A stretch of 64,000 bases of DNA from Isoetes taiwanensis. Its lineage: Eukaryota > Streptophyta > Lycopodiopsida > Isoetales > Isoetaceae. The DNA lies in assembly GCA_021234155.1 (NCBI GenBank), contig JAJEKV010000100.1, forward strand, positions 1,714,116 to 1,778,115. Direction: 5' to 3'. The stretch's first letter is position 1. Each line of letters begins with the position of its first letter. A program made the position numbers and the translations under genes. A model generated the notes under the pieces. That model was not told the origin of the DNA. It made no database searches and saw only the letters and a program-made list of their open reading frames with translations. Shown here piece after piece: positions 1 through 11,728 of this stretch.

Positions 1-541
1 CGTGAAGGAAACAATGAACCAATTGAATTGCGGGGGATTTGCGGGGATAAACTAGTGGAAAAAGACATGTGAGTTCTTTGCCGCGAGTCTTTGCAAAGCC
101 CGGCTTATGCTTCTGAGGTGTCATCGTTTTCATGAGATCAAAGCGATGTCATTATCGACATGAAGTTGGGTGAAGCATGGATAGGGGTTTTGTTATGAAT
201 TTGTTGCCAATGCGAGAAGATTTCTATGCTCTGTCGGGCTTGTGCGAGAAATACCACAGATGCATGACTTGGTGAGATGGCCAATAGCATTGGTTCTCGT
301 TGCCGATATTCGGTTTCTAGCCTAGTTACGGCCGTGAAGGGACCGAGGTTGAGAAGGAAGCTTACGCCATCAGGCCGGAGGCTGGAGTAACAAAAAAACG
401 ATTACCACATGGTGAAGCGGGGAAGGCGAGGAGGGCTTCGACCCCAAAAAAGGTGAAAGGAAAACCACACACGAAGCTATCTTGCGATTCGGGTCCTCGA
501 TGTCTTTGCTTTAAGAGATGTTGTGCTAATTTCCACAGTTA
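1..541. other. No gene recognised at the window edge
   Basis: I see no convincing open frame, RNA gene or repeat terminus here. The stretch precedes a decayed mobile gene and may be its 5' flank or an eroded 5' coding part, but I cannot recognise any of it. Confidence 0.5.
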
Positions 542-2818
542 AGGAGGTATCCGCCATGAGGACCTTTCTTTGGAACATGAAAAGCTACGAGCGTCACGAC
601 ATTTTGCGTACAACATGCTAGATCTTTGTTGAGAGAATGGATGTGTGAAAAAGCTAATCTTTGAACAACGGGGAAGTCTGCGTGAAGGCATGGCATAGTG
701 CATCTGGTATCCCAGTTTCTACATTTTACAAATGGAGGAAGCTTTTATGGAAGGCAACGGGATTGCGGAGCATGGAAACTCGGGTCCATGAAGCCAAGGT
801 CTCATACTTGGCCGAGGAGGTCTTTGTGCTATCTATGTACATAGATGAAAATTTGAAACTATGCCACACCGCTCAAAGGTTACGAATGGGGAACTAGAGA
901 AAATGTGAAGAGATTGCCTTCCATCTTGACTAAAAGGACATACATCAAGAGGTAGATATAACCGTCCGCGAGATGACGGGGAAAACATGTTTCTCAATCG
1001 TCCTTCTTGTCAACATGGAAGGAGAACCACTCAGAGGTAGCAATCGCCAAAAGGATAGCATTTTCTAAGTGTAATACTGTATTGTGATAAAGGAGAAACT
1101 TGCCAAGACTAGGGATCAGAGAGAAAGAAGAGAGCTTCGCCGTGGAAAGGAAATCTCACATGGCGGTAACTTTCTGCGCAGGAGTCTCTTGGTCGTGGAG
1201 AGCTTTGTCTCATCGATCTCCTGAAAATGCCTTAACCATTATACATGATAAGATGGATCAGAATAAGGCGATGGTTCCTCGTGCGGAGAAGCTAACAAAA
1301 TCTGTATGGAGGGGTGAGCGGTTGAAGGTGAGTCTTCTTGGTGCTCTCATGCATGGGCATGGTGTAGGTGCTTTGGGCCACTTCTCGCTGGACCTCGGCA
1401 CGATGATTCGAATTTTCATGTGGGATCTTTAAATCATACCACGAAAACACTAGAGAATCAATCGAGGACAAGCTGGGGTCATTTGAGAAATCTGAGATCA
1501 TCCGGGGAAGGCTTTGGGGTGGAGCAATTTTGAACACGGAAGCCCTTAGGACAAAAATGGTGAATGGCACTAGAAATGATTTTATGCCTCCTATCAAGGG
1601 CCCCGATACGAAGAAGTTGCCTAGGAGGCTTTACTTTGCGACTAGACAATTGCTTTCGGGACAAAACAAGAACATGTATCTTTTCTCTTACTTGTCATAC
1701 TTGGTGCGGTTAGGTGTCTTCGATCAGGTGCAACTGGGATTCATGATGGTTGGACACACCCACGATGACATAGATGCCCTCTTTGGAAACTACTCTACTC
1801 TATTGAGAAGATCAGATGCCTTGACTATCCCGGAGCTTATGCAACTCTTCAGGCAGTGTAGTTCAAAGTCTCCTAACGCCCCTACCTTGTGTGCGAGGTT
1901 CCCAAGCTGGAAAGAATTCGTGAAAGGTTTTATCCACGATAAGAAGGACCGTTTATGTGGTCATTTGGAACCTCTACTCTTCAAGTTCTGCATGAATGAT
2001 GGATGGCCACTAATGTTCTACAAGATGAGGCCAGGGCATAGGGAGTGGCTACCTGAAAAGGGAATTAAAATGTGGAAGGAGGATGCCCAAGGCTTACCTA
2101 TGATTCCTAGAGGGTCACCTAAGGTCGATGCTGACCATATCGAGCTTGGCGGATATAGGTGCCTTGAGAGCTTCAATTGCCAAGTACATGATGCGGGCAG
2201 CTATTTCTAGAGCGGCGATAACTCATGGTCTAACACATATATGAATGAAGTTATTGACTACTGGTCCACCTTGTTGCGAGTGCTTGGGGGCGTTCAGCCA
2301 GGGAGAAGCTGTCATTCAGGATTTCGGCCCGAAGACGAGACAAAGCGCATTAGAAGAACCCGACAACTTATTGGTGGATGAACACATTGGTGCATCTCAT
2401 TATGTCGGGCCTTTTCTGGTAGACCCAAGAACCCTGTTGAAATATTCGACCCCTACCAAGATGTGAAGAAAGGAATGCTCTTCTTGTCGGGCCACATGAT
2501 AAGCGCGGCGTGGATGGCCTTTGCGGAAGAGGACCCGATGAGGACCCTAATCTCCCTCACTATGAAGAGGTGTTTGTTTCTTGGTTTGAGCTGTTGCGAG
2601 AAAGGGTACCTCATATGCAATGCGGTATAGGGATTCTTTGGAGCAAGAATTGGAGACCGAATCCTAATGACCCCATACGCTACCAACATTTGAAAAGCGA
2701 TAGACTATGGTTGGGCCGTAGAGACCAGGCCATTGTCGGTGGTGATCCCGATAGTGTGGGGGCTCGGTTGCAAGAATTAGTGGCTAAAGAAGCTAAGGGC
2801 GATGATGAGAACTCTTGA
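542..2818 (+). pseudogene. Decayed DUF7869-type mobile-element gene
   Basis: Five consecutive plus-strand segments (661-897, 1100-1432, 1530-2210, 2245-2466, 2510-2818), each in a different frame from the next, read as one eroded protein. The first has KAWHSASGIPVSTFYKWRKL, the second IIHDKMDQNKAMVPR, and the third MMVGHTHDDIDALF followed by SWKEFVKGFI. The His-Thr-His-Asp block and surrounding pattern match, from memory, the repetitive DUF7869-type proteins found in many copies in bryophytes, ferns and some animals. These behave like transposon proteins of unknown chemistry. Frame changes and stops mean no full protein is made. Some gaps could be introns, but no clean splice sites decide it. 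Ends and terminal repeats were not found. Confidence 0.6.
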
Positions 2819-3139
2819 GGTATGCAATGCTCTTTTACATAATTACTATATCATTCATAACATGCAAGTTACAATAGACTAGTTATTATTCATTATAGAT
2901 TATTCTTCTGCGTTTTCATCTCAACACTAGAGCACTTACACTATACAATGCTAAGCGGTGATTCATTCACCTTGGGGATCTGTCGTAGTGATCCCACGAT
3001 ATCTCATAGCTCATTTCGCGAGGAAGCCAAATCGGATGGATCATTACGAATTGACGCAGGGCAATGAATCTCGGCGCCCAAAGCTTTTCTTCGCGGTAAG
3101 GATCAAGAAGAAGATGCTGTCTAGGCAACCAACAAGATC

Positions 3140-4085
3140 GAGTGGCTCATTGAGCACTTGATCGCCTCGATGTGGTGAATTGATGAAGGCAAAAAATCCA
3201 TGGGAGAAAGAATGAACTTTAGCCCCGAAGTGAGAAGCTTTTATAGTGAAGTAGAATGATTGAGGTGAATTATTGGGGTAGCCTTCGGGGCCATTATTGC
3301 TCGTGTATAAGACCGTTGTATAAATACAAGTATAATACATCTTTCGTATAGATATATGTATGCTTTTAAAGCGTGTGCTTGAGTAATTCGGGTGTGGTTG
3401 AAATTAGGAGGCGTGCTTTTTAGTAATTCAAGTGTGATTGAAAAGCTTGCGGATGTAGTGGAAGTCGAAGAGCACAACCCTACACTACACTCAGGTATGA
3501 TACATCAAACAATATTCATTGTGCTATTACATCCTTACATAGTTTATAGGTGCTCATACCATTATTATATCATAAGCGGATACAATAGTCATCGCGATAA
3601 CATTGATTCACTCATCATCAACATCAAAGCTCGTGATGCTATTCGCTCATAGATCTCGATCGGGAAGCCGATAAATGTGGACTTTAACACGAGTGAGCTT
3701 CCTGGGGGCACTAGCGAGGACCATCAGCCTTAGATTGGAGCCATGGATCAAGATTAACACCATTTCTTGCGCATTCGTTCGGATCGTTTGTAGCTCAAGT
3801 AGCACTTGAAAGATCGGATGTGCTCTGGACGAGGCATCGAGGAAGCCATGGGAGATGAATGATCTCTACCCCCCGAGTCAAGCTGTTTTTATAGTGAAGT
3901 GAAAATTATTGATGTGAATTATTGGTGTAGAATGTAGGGCCATTATTGGGCTTCTACAAGTATCATGTACACGTACAAGTATAACACATAATTTGTATGT
4001 ATATGTGTATGTTAATTACCTCATGTTTGTTGGGCTCGAGAACTAGGTGAAAGTATTCGTGCTTGAGCAAATAAGGTGTGCTGAA
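3140..4085. repeat. Diverged direct repeat, two copies about 640 bp apart
   Basis: Copy 1 (about 3160-3420) and copy 2 (about 3800-4085) share, in order, a CCATGGGAGA block, TTTTATAGTGAAGT, GTGAATTATTGG, GGGCCATTATTG, a run of ACAAGTATAA, a GTATATGT block and a TGCTTGAG block. Divergence is high, so the duplication is old. They lie just downstream of the DUF7869-type relic and may be its terminal or non-autonomous segments. No coding potential is evident. Confidence 0.5.
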
Positions 4086-4204
4086 AATTCTCAAAATTGG
4101 GTTATTTTCTCCAATTAATGAAATCATGCTTTTAAACATATGGATATCAAACTCTGCTTTGTACGAGAACAGCTTGACAATGGTTCTCTTTCTCTTCTAT
4201 ATTG

Positions 4205-4317
4205 TTCTACTCATGATTTATGCAGCTGATGGCTTCACTAAGTCTTTGGCAGGAAAATCCTTTCAGAAGATGAAAGACATATTACATGTTCTGCCTCGGG
4301 CATCATCTCAGGGGGGA
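4205..4317 (+). pseudogene. Copia pol 3' end (RNase H tail) fragment
   Basis: The frame ending at 4317 reads AADGFTKSLAGKSFQKMKDI, the typical C-terminal end of Copia reverse transcriptase/RNase H polyproteins (a D-x-F-T-K-x-L pattern). Only this tail remains; upstream sequence in the same frame is not recognisable Copia. A purine-rich tract and an LTR start follow within 80 bp, which supports a 3' fragment of an insertion. Confidence 0.6.
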
Positions 4318-4386
4318 TGAATTCTTTTCTTTCAGTTTGTTTTGAAATAAGATTGCATAGCTCTTGCTCTCAGTCGTGCTAGTCAT

Positions 4387-4395
4387 CAGGGGGGA
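4387..4395 (+). other. Polypurine tract of the Copia fragment
   Basis: CAGGGGGGA lies directly before a TGTTAGAATATTG LTR start. A second, nearly identical purine tract ends at about 4316, so the stretch between them is probably a small duplication. Confidence 0.55.
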
Positions 4396-4640
4396 TGTTA
4401 GAATATTGTATTCTATATGTCATGATGACTAGGCACGCATGCTTGTTGCTGACATGGCATATACTCATGAGCCATAGTCATGCTTGCTGATGTGGCACAG
4501 AGCGTGCTTGTTGCTGACGTGGCAAGCCTTTATAAGCCACAGTCATGTTAGTAGTTAGTTTTATCCAGTTGTGAGTTGAGGGAAAGCTAGTCATTTTTGT
4601 ATCTTCTCTCTATTTTCAATACATTGAAAACCTTGAGTCT
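4396..4640 (+). mobile_element. 3' LTR of a Copia element (right end approximate)
   Basis: The LTR starts with TGTTAGAATATTG after the polypurine tract. Its U3-like part has three imperfect tandem units built around GCTTGTTGCTGACATGGCA / GCTTGCTGATGTGGCA / GCTTGTTGCTGACGTGGCA, each carrying a TGACGTGGCA-like ACGT element of the kind bound by plant bZIP factors. A CTTTATAAGCC box follows. The right end and any target duplication could not be fixed. Confidence 0.55.
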
Positions 4641-6290
4641 TTCAGTTTTGAACTTGACTAAGTCACTTTGGGTTGTGGAATTCTCAATAGAATATACCTC
4701 GTATCTCATAGTGTTTTTACAGGTCAAAACAAATTGCTTGCCTATAGGCCATATGTCAAGACAAACTCATCCTCTGCTGTACCTGTAACTATGTATTCCC
4801 TTATGCGCTACATTTATTTAGCAAAATATGGCATGATCATATACAACAAACAGCCTTCTAGTATCTTATATGTGTTCTTTCTACCAATTTTTGTATAAAA
4901 TTCATACAGGCCTGTCTTTCTTGTGTTAAATATTTGCACTTTTAAGATAATAAGTTGACGTGTCTGAAATCTTAGCCCACAATAAGTTCTATTCTTGATC
5001 AGTTGAGTACAAAACGCATTCCCTAAACACATTGTTATTACTCCTCTAAAGTTAACTGCTAGAATATACTTATAGCAGAGGCCACAGCTCATCGTTGATC
5101 ATCCATTGGCAGGTAAACTTGATATCAATTCCCTAGCTCTTATCAGACCATTTGCCTATGCTGACAAAAAATCAAAACAGAGAAACAAGTTACCATTGGC
5201 ATTGGAGACTCCGCCATTGGCAATGGCACTTCCATTTGTAGCCATAACAGTATCCATGCCTAATTTCTCTTCTCAAGTCCTCTTCATTCTTCACCATTTC
5301 ATGTTCTTTCTGCATGTTGGACTTCAGTTTCCACTGTATGTCTGACAGATGAATCTAGGGATGTGCCTAAGCAAGATAATCTGATAAGGTTTCAGATTAG
5401 AGAAACTATGGCCTCCTTGCAATTTCCTATTCTATAGAAAGTTAAACGAGCACTCAATGACATAGCCATACCTCTGAAAAAGAAATCTTGATAAACTGAT
5501 TCGGTTTGTATACTTTCCAAATCCTGCAGCATCTTTTGAGCTTCTTCAAAGTTCCTAATTGATAATGACAAAGAACTAATATCATGCTGGTAGCCAAAAT
5601 AACTCTTGCATATTTAAGGTCAGCGAGCTAATTTTAAATCTAAGTGCCCCTAAGCTTAACTGGCCATTCCCTTTATATCCAGCATTCCATAATGAGACCA
5701 ACACATCAACCAATTCGTTGCTGATCTGATCGTTATTCTATAGCAGGTCTGTTTCTGTTTGTTTAATCACGTTGTGCAAGCATAAAGATTCAGTCATGTG
5801 TATTCTAGTTGACCAGATTTATGACCTTTTGTTAGCTCAATGTTTGCGCTGGACAAAGATTTTTCAGATGCACCAACTATAGATATGCTAAGGAAAATCG
5901 AAGTAAATGTGTGTATCATCTATTTCTTACAGTTCATAGATTTGTTTACTTTGATATGATTTGTTCTATACCCATGATGTTGCATGCTTTCAATGCATTG
6001 TAAATCTGATTGCATTTCTTTTTTATTGCACATTTTGTGTACATCCAATCTCTTGTGTGTCAAGATTAGATGGCAAACACCTTTCCTGCCCTGTAAATCA
6101 GGAAAATGAACTCATCATGGTGAATGAAATGTTTAATGTCATGCTCCCTCGTTTCCTGCTGCGATCTGTTTTGGTGCAAACATACAGCAGCTCTTGTGTT
6201 ACTATGTTAGTTTCATGCACACAAAAACATATTTTATGCTTTGTGCATCTATTTGGAGAACACTAATCTGCATGTTTGTTCTCCTTTCCA
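4641..6290. other. AT-rich stretch without a recognised gene
   Basis: Short ORFs only. Around 6060-6210 there is a possible exon-like open stretch, but no splice signals or family resemblance settle it. This may be intron or intergenic DNA upstream of the terminal exons at 6434-6626. Confidence 0.4.
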
Positions 6291-6291
6291 G

Positions 6292-6323
6292 CTTCATCCT
6301 CTGATGAATCTTCGCAGTCACAG
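6292..6323 (+). CDS. Possible 32-nt internal exon, Ser-rich
   Basis: A CTTTCCAG acceptor precedes a 32-nt segment reading SSSDESSQSQ in one frame, with a GT donor after CACAG. It is too short to identify. It is offered only because two better supported exons of an acidic protein follow at 6434. Confidence 0.25.
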
Positions 6324-6433
6324 GTCCTTTTTTTTTGTAAAGCCACATTTGCAAAGTTCTATTGAATCGTCAAGTGCCCCACTAGGAATTCCTGAATCAC
6401 GGGCAGCCTTTGCTCTAAGAATGTTTGTTGTAG

Positions 6434-6626
6434 AAGACTATATGTTATGTTGATGATTCTGATGAGGTAAGGGAGAAGCTTTATTATTAATTTTACTTAC
6501 GAAAGTTCTAACAACATGCTTTACAAATATAACCAACAGGATAAGAACGAAGAAGACAATGCCGGTGATGGAGGCAATGCAAATGATGAGGATCATAGAG
6601 GTGAACCAATAAATAGAGAGGATTGA
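6434..6626 (+). CDS. Terminal two exons of an unidentified host gene with acidic C-terminus
   Basis: A TTTGTTGTAG acceptor is followed by a 33-nt exon (6434-6466; KTICYVDDSDE) and a GTAAGG donor. A 73-nt intron ends in CAACAG, and an 87-nt exon (6540-6626) stays in the same phase and reads DKNEEDNAGDGGNANDEDHR through to a TGA. Joining keeps one frame and gives a strongly acidic, Asn/Gly-rich tail. Many nuclear proteins end this way, so no function can be assigned. Copia-1 begins about 315 bp downstream. Upstream exons were not securely found. Confidence 0.4.
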
Positions 6627-6940
6627 ATTGCTTATATGGATTATTTTGTTGACATTAAAATTTGTACTCTTGCCTTGAACCATTTTTTATGACAATTTGG
6701 TATGTTGGAAATTCGTTGATGATCAATGCAACTTATTACTTTTGACTCTTTATTATCTAATTTCAAATATGTGTTACCAAAGCAAAATACCTGGATATTT
6801 ATCATTTTGACTCAAGGCAAATGCACACATTATCCTAATATTAGCTATTACCTAGAAGCAAAACTTGTCAAATGTTGTTATCGATTGTTTTAAGGTAGAT
6901 GGAATATAGCTATCATGTCGTTACTAGCTTGCCATGATAA
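6627..6940. repeat. Left part of the repeat that received Copia-1
   Basis: The last bases before Copia-1 (ACTAGCTTGCCATGATAA) resemble a motif that recurs at about 12175 and 12322 on the far side of Copia-1. This shows that Copia-1 landed inside a pre-existing repeat. The rest is AT-rich and uninformative. Confidence 0.5.
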
Positions 6941-7150
6941 TGTCAAGGTTGCACCAAGAAAGGGAGAGAAGGGGATGCACACCGATATCCGAGAGCGCAA
7001 GCTCCCAAAACAAAGGCAAATTGGAATTGTATTGAAACGTATGTGAGAATACAAGATATAAAAAGGGGCAGTAAATAATAGCTGCTCCCGTTACCAACCA
7101 CACTTAATTATGCCATAACTAATAAAGGCAAGTGGGTGGGCTGGCGTAGG
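6941..7150 (-). repeat. Copia-1 3' LTR, truncated
   Basis: About 207 bp match the other LTR almost perfectly from TGTCAAGG to the GGCTGGCGTAGGTG block, with GCCATAAC here against GCCGTAAC there. Beyond that the two diverge and RNase H coding sequence begins. The U3 start and polypurine tract have therefore been lost by deletion or rearrangement. Confidence 0.8.
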
Positions 7151-8773
7151 TGTCTTTGATGAAGTCTTCGATTCACCACATAGTCGGCCGACGACCGTGT
7201 GAGATCTTTGCAACATACACAAAAAAGCCGATTGGACGAAAAGAGATACATGCCCTTGTTTCTTGCTGATCCAAGCAATGGCAGCATTGGCAAGCAGAAA
7301 ACAAATGCCGGATGTGGACCTGGAGTTGTCTATCACATCGCTAAGTGAGGAATCACTATATGTCAGCAATGAGAAAGCATCACTATTGCTGCGATATGTA
7401 AGGCCATAATCAGCAGTACCCTTTAAGTAGCGGAGAATGTGCTTGGCCATTTCCCAATGCTTATGACCTGGATCTGCTGAAAATTGGCTTAGAGCTATAA
7501 TAAACAAATGCAATATCAGGTCCGTGCAAACCATGCAATACATGAGGCTGCCAATCAATTGCCGAAATGGAACTTTTGCCATAGAAAGGCGTTGACATCA
7601 GTTGTGGACAATCTTTCTTAGTGAGAAGAGTACACGGAGTCATAGGAACTTTAGATGGATTGCAATCAGCCATGCCAAAGCGCTCAAGCATTTCTTCAAT
7701 GTACTTCTTTTGAGAGATATGAAGAATCCCATTTTCCCGGTCTCTTGCAATTTGCAAACCCAAACAATAGCGAGCTTCACCCAAGTCTACCATTGAAAAC
7801 TTAGCAGCAAGCCTTGTCTTGAATTCAGCAATGTGCTCATTATTGTTGCCTATGAGCAAGGAATCATCCACATACAAAGCAATGATGAGTAAGAACTTGC
7901 CTTGACGACGGATGTAGACATTAGAATCAGCCTCAATAGGCTGGAATCCTTGGTCTTTGAAGAAAGAATCTATGGTCTTGTACCAAGCACGTGATGCTTG
8001 CTTTAACCCATAAAGTGCCTTGGTCAATTTGCATACTAAATGCTCAGCACCAGCTTTGACATAACCCTGAGGTTGCTTCATATATATTTCTTCATCAAGT
8101 TTGCCATTAAAAATCTTTGTTTTGACATCCGTTTGATGAACCTCAAGATTATAATGAGCGACAAATGCAAGAAGAATGCGAATGCTCATCATCTTGACCC
8201 TTTGGAGAAAATGTTTCCAAGTAATCAATGCCATATTCTTTGGCTGAAACCACGTGCAACCAAGCATGCTTTATAGCTGGCGATGGTGCCATCGGGGATG
8301 GAGCTTGCATTTGTAGACCCATTTGTTACCAACAACCTTAGATCATGAGGAAGAGGAACCAAATCCCAAGTGCCATTTTGAACAATAGAATCCATTTTAG
8401 TGGTCCATTGCTGCTTTGCCAATGAGGTGCGGCGACACATGAAATAACTTCCACGATAGCTGGTGGGTTCACCGATAATAGCGGCACCACAAAACTCCAT
8501 AATCTTTGGGCATAATTTCAGCATAGAAAGCAAACCTTTGAGGAGGAAAACGTTTCCTTTTGCCTCGACCAAGTTCTTCTTCAACTCCTCCTTGATCAAG
8601 ATGATCAAAATCACCTTCTGGATCAGATGGGTCAAGATCTCCTCCTTGATTGGATGTGTCAAGATCTGCGTCGTGATCGAGGAAAAGCGAGGGGTCTTTG
8701 TAAGCACTGCAGTCTTTGGGACCATTGCGGGTGCAAACCTGCTGCAGGTCTTTGGAACTGCTGCAGTCTTTTG
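7151..8773 (-). pseudogene. Copia-1 reverse transcriptase and partial RNase H
   Basis: On the minus strand, RT motifs include LEVHQTDVKTKIFNGKLDEE, LTKALYGLKQASRAWY and the catalytic ALYVDDSLLIG. RNase H starts with HILRYLKGTADYGL and SRSTSGICFLLANA but stops after WISKKQGHVSL, losing the Glu/Asp region that should follow. Two frames are needed (8267-7461 and 7582-7091), and a third covers the upstream linker (8794-8225). The protein is broken. Confidence 0.8.
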
Positions 8774-9328
8774 CAATGTTGTTAAGTACGTCAAAATCCG
8801 TACGTTTAAAAAACGTTTTTTAAGATTTTTTGAAGATTTTTAAAATTTTTGAAAAAAATCTTTAAAAACGTATTTTATATAAAATACGTTAAAAATCTTT
8901 AAAATCCTTAAAAATCCTTAAAAATCCTTAGAATGTGATTTTGTTAATCTGAATATATGATATTCTTGAACTTATTTATCCGTGTATATAAAGTTCTTAT
9001 ATTTCTTAACCTCTATAATAATGTTTTTTCTGAACTTTCTTAAGATTTGCATGGCAAAACATCTATGATATCTTTGTACTTGAACTTAATAGTTTCTAAT
9101 AGCAGCATAAGCTTCTGATTTACTTGTTGGCATGCTACGTCTTATACCTTGTAGTAAAAATGTGCATTTTGACAATAGCAAATATGTCCAATAAAGCAGT
9201 GCAAAGAATGTGCAATTTTTTTTATTTTTTATTTTCGGCCATACCAAATCATAAAAATCCTTTAAAAAAACATGAGGATTTTTATAGAGGTACTTTAAAA
9301 ATAAAAAACGAGTTTTTTAACAACATTG
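8774..9328. mobile_element. MITE-like insert with 12-bp inverted termini inside Copia-1
   Basis: CAATGTTGTTAA at 8774-8785 is the exact reverse complement of TTAACAACATTG at 9317-9328. Between them lies AT-rich, non-Copia DNA with long internal palindromic runs near 8800-8890, such as CGTATTTTATATAAAATACG. Copia coding sequence stops on one side and resumes on the other. No clear target duplication was seen, so the superfamily is open. Confidence 0.5.
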
Positions 9329-10447
9329 GCTGGAATATCAGAAACTGAGTCCGATGGATTGGAAGCTATGGCGTCATCTGTTATCCATGCAGAGATATCA
9401 AGAAATTTCACATTAGGAGTTTTTGAACCTTGCTGAAATGCCGAAACATCTTCATGAAAAATAACATCGCGACTAACACAAAGCTTCTTGGTATCCGGAT
9501 CAATCAGCCTATAACCATGCTTGCACTGGTCAGAGAAACCCACAAAAATCATTTTCTTGCTGGTATGCTCAAGTTTCTTGCGATTTGCTTTGGGAATAAG
9601 CATAAAGGCAAAGACATCAAAGACACATAAGCGAGACAAATTTGGCTTCATGCCGGTGAAAGCTTGTTCAGAGTTCGATTTTTCAAAGAAGCGATGGGCA
9701 ATCTATTGAGAAGGTAAACCGAGTACCTTCTTGCTTCAGCCCAAAATTGAATGGGTCTTTGAGGATTGAGCGAGCAAACAGCGTGCCATGTCAACAATCT
9801 TTGCGATTCTTGGATTCGGCAATGCCATTATGTTGTGGAGTATGAGGCTCGGTAAGTTGGCGCTCAATACCATGATCAACACAAAAATGATTGAATGCTT
9901 GGTGGTAAATTCTCCACCATTATCGATCCGAGCTTCTTAATTCGATGGGCTACTTGATTCTCAACAAGCTTTCCATTCTTGGAAATGGGCAAATGCATCG
10001 ATTTTCGCTTCAAGAAATAGACCCATGTTTTCTGCTCAAATCATCAATGAATGTCGAAAAATAATAAGCACCCGAGAGAGAAGGAACATGAGTTGGACCA
10101 CAAAGATCCGTGTGTACTAGTTCAAGAAGAGCAGTAGCCACGAGATCCAATAAGAGTAAAAAGATCTGCGGTCTTTGTTTGCCCAATGCACAAGCCTCAC
10201 AACTTGCAAGAGTAGGGTGCTGATGAAGATCAAAACCGTCTACAAGTTGAGGCAGCTGGTTGAGTGCTTTGAGACTGATGTGTCCAAGCCTCTTATGCCG
10301 AGAGATCACGGTACCATTACCGGCAGCTACAAGAACAACTTGATCAGCATATTCTTGGCCCAAATGGTAGAGATTACTGCATGCGAATAGCACGAGCAAG
10401 GCTCTTTCTGTAACTTTCTTTGCGAACAATGCGGTCATCACTATCAA
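9329..10447 (-). pseudogene. Copia-1 integrase region
   Basis: The GAG-pre-integrase domain is visible at 10447-10010 (RHKRLGHISLKALNQL, then SCEACALGKQ) and runs into the integrase core (LVHTDLCGP, FIDDLSRK). Part of the core (about 9660-10000) is out of frame. The distal domain returns at 9651-9295 (FVGFSDQCKHGYRLIDPDT). Several frameshifts make it non-functional. Confidence 0.75.
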
Positions 10448-10594
10448 AGATAACTATTGTGCCCATATCAGCAAGGCGTTGCAACAGAAATCAGATCTTT
10501 CACATAAAGTAGGAGCATACATTACCCCTTTTAGAGTGAAATTACCAAGACTTGTGGGTACTTGAATGTCACCCATTCCATGATTTGATGCTCA

Positions 10595-11678
10595 CTATTG
10601 TCGCCCGATTTGAACAATGTGATTGGAAGAGGTAGGTCTGAAACTTTCAAACCAATCTTTGTGCCAACTAATATGAGTTGTAGCACCAGAATCCATGATG
10701 AATTTGATAGAGCGAGGGGCTGCCACTTGTTTACAAAGATAGACATAATCCGGGCTGCAAGGAACCACATTGGCTACGCTTACTTCTTCAACAATTTGGG
10801 CCACATTGGCTGAAGCTTTGTTTGTCTCCAAAGCTTTCAGTTTATGCTCAAGATCCTTCATCTTCTTCCTACATTCTGCTGCGGTATGATTGCCTTTCTT
10901 GCAATAGTCACAAACCTGCTGCTTGGATGCTGTGCCTTTGCTATCAGCACCCTTGAAGGCATTGCTGCTACTGTTATTCTTCTTTTTCTTAGCTTTTTCA
11001 TTACCTTTTGCATAGGATTTAGGCTCAGAATGACCTGCAAAGAAAGCATTATGCTCGTCTTTGATAATCCCAGCATCTTTCCTCATCATGATCTCCTCCT
11101 TGACGGAAGTGATTGCACGATTGAGATCCATGTCGGCAATTTGCATGAGATTGTTGCGCAAAGCATGGAAAGAATTGGGTAAGGATCTAAGAAAGAAGAA
11201 TAATTGCAATGAAGGAGAGATCTTATTCTCTTCTCCAGAGGCTTCAATCTGCCGAAAGGTGTTCTTCATGCAGTCTGCGAATTTGTCAAGACTCTCGGTC
11301 TCTTTCCAGCGCATATTTACCACTTCAGCATACAAATGCCCAATTTGTGTATGGGTCTTCTTTTCATGCTCTTGGATGAGAGCATTCCATAAATCATGGC
11401 TGTTCTCCTTCTGAACCTCATCAAGAAGAGATTCAGCAACAGAAAGCCCAATCATAGCCATAGCCTTGTCATCCCGGCGCTGCCAGAACACATTTATTCT
11501 TGCCATCTGCTGCAAGCTCGGGTGCTGGTTCTTGGCCACTAACAATTCCCCAAACTCCTTCAGCCTTAAGAATGAGAGTCATTCTTCTCTTCCATTGCTG
11601 GAAACCTGTGCCATCGAAGATTTGAATCACACGACCGCCAGGGAAGGTAATCTGGTTGTAGCTTGCATCCTTCTCCAT
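10595..11678 (-). pseudogene. Copia-1 gag and protease
   Basis: Gag starts at the ATG at 11678 (MEKDASYNQITFPGGRVIQI), shifts frame near 11500-11545 and continues to 10595. It contains one CCHC zinc knuckle (CDYCKKGNHTAAEC) preceded by a Lys/Ser-rich linker. An aspartic protease motif (IMDSGATTHIS) lies near the end. The gag-like helices and knuckle are as expected for Copia; the frameshift prevents expression. Confidence 0.8.
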
Positions 11679-11714
11679 TGCTGTGTTGATCTTGAATCAA
11701 TCTCAGCACACCTA

Positions 11715-11728
11715 GTGCTCTGATACCA
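11715..11728 (-). other. Copia-1 primer binding site
   Basis: On the minus strand TGGTATCAGAGCAC directly follows the end of the 5' LTR. The first 12 bases are the usual complement to the 3' end of plant initiator tRNA-Met. Confidence 0.85.

Noticed and set aside
5106-5345. A small gene of 79 codons
   Set aside because: It has no recognisable motif, and its surroundings are AT-rich with many similar chance ORFs.
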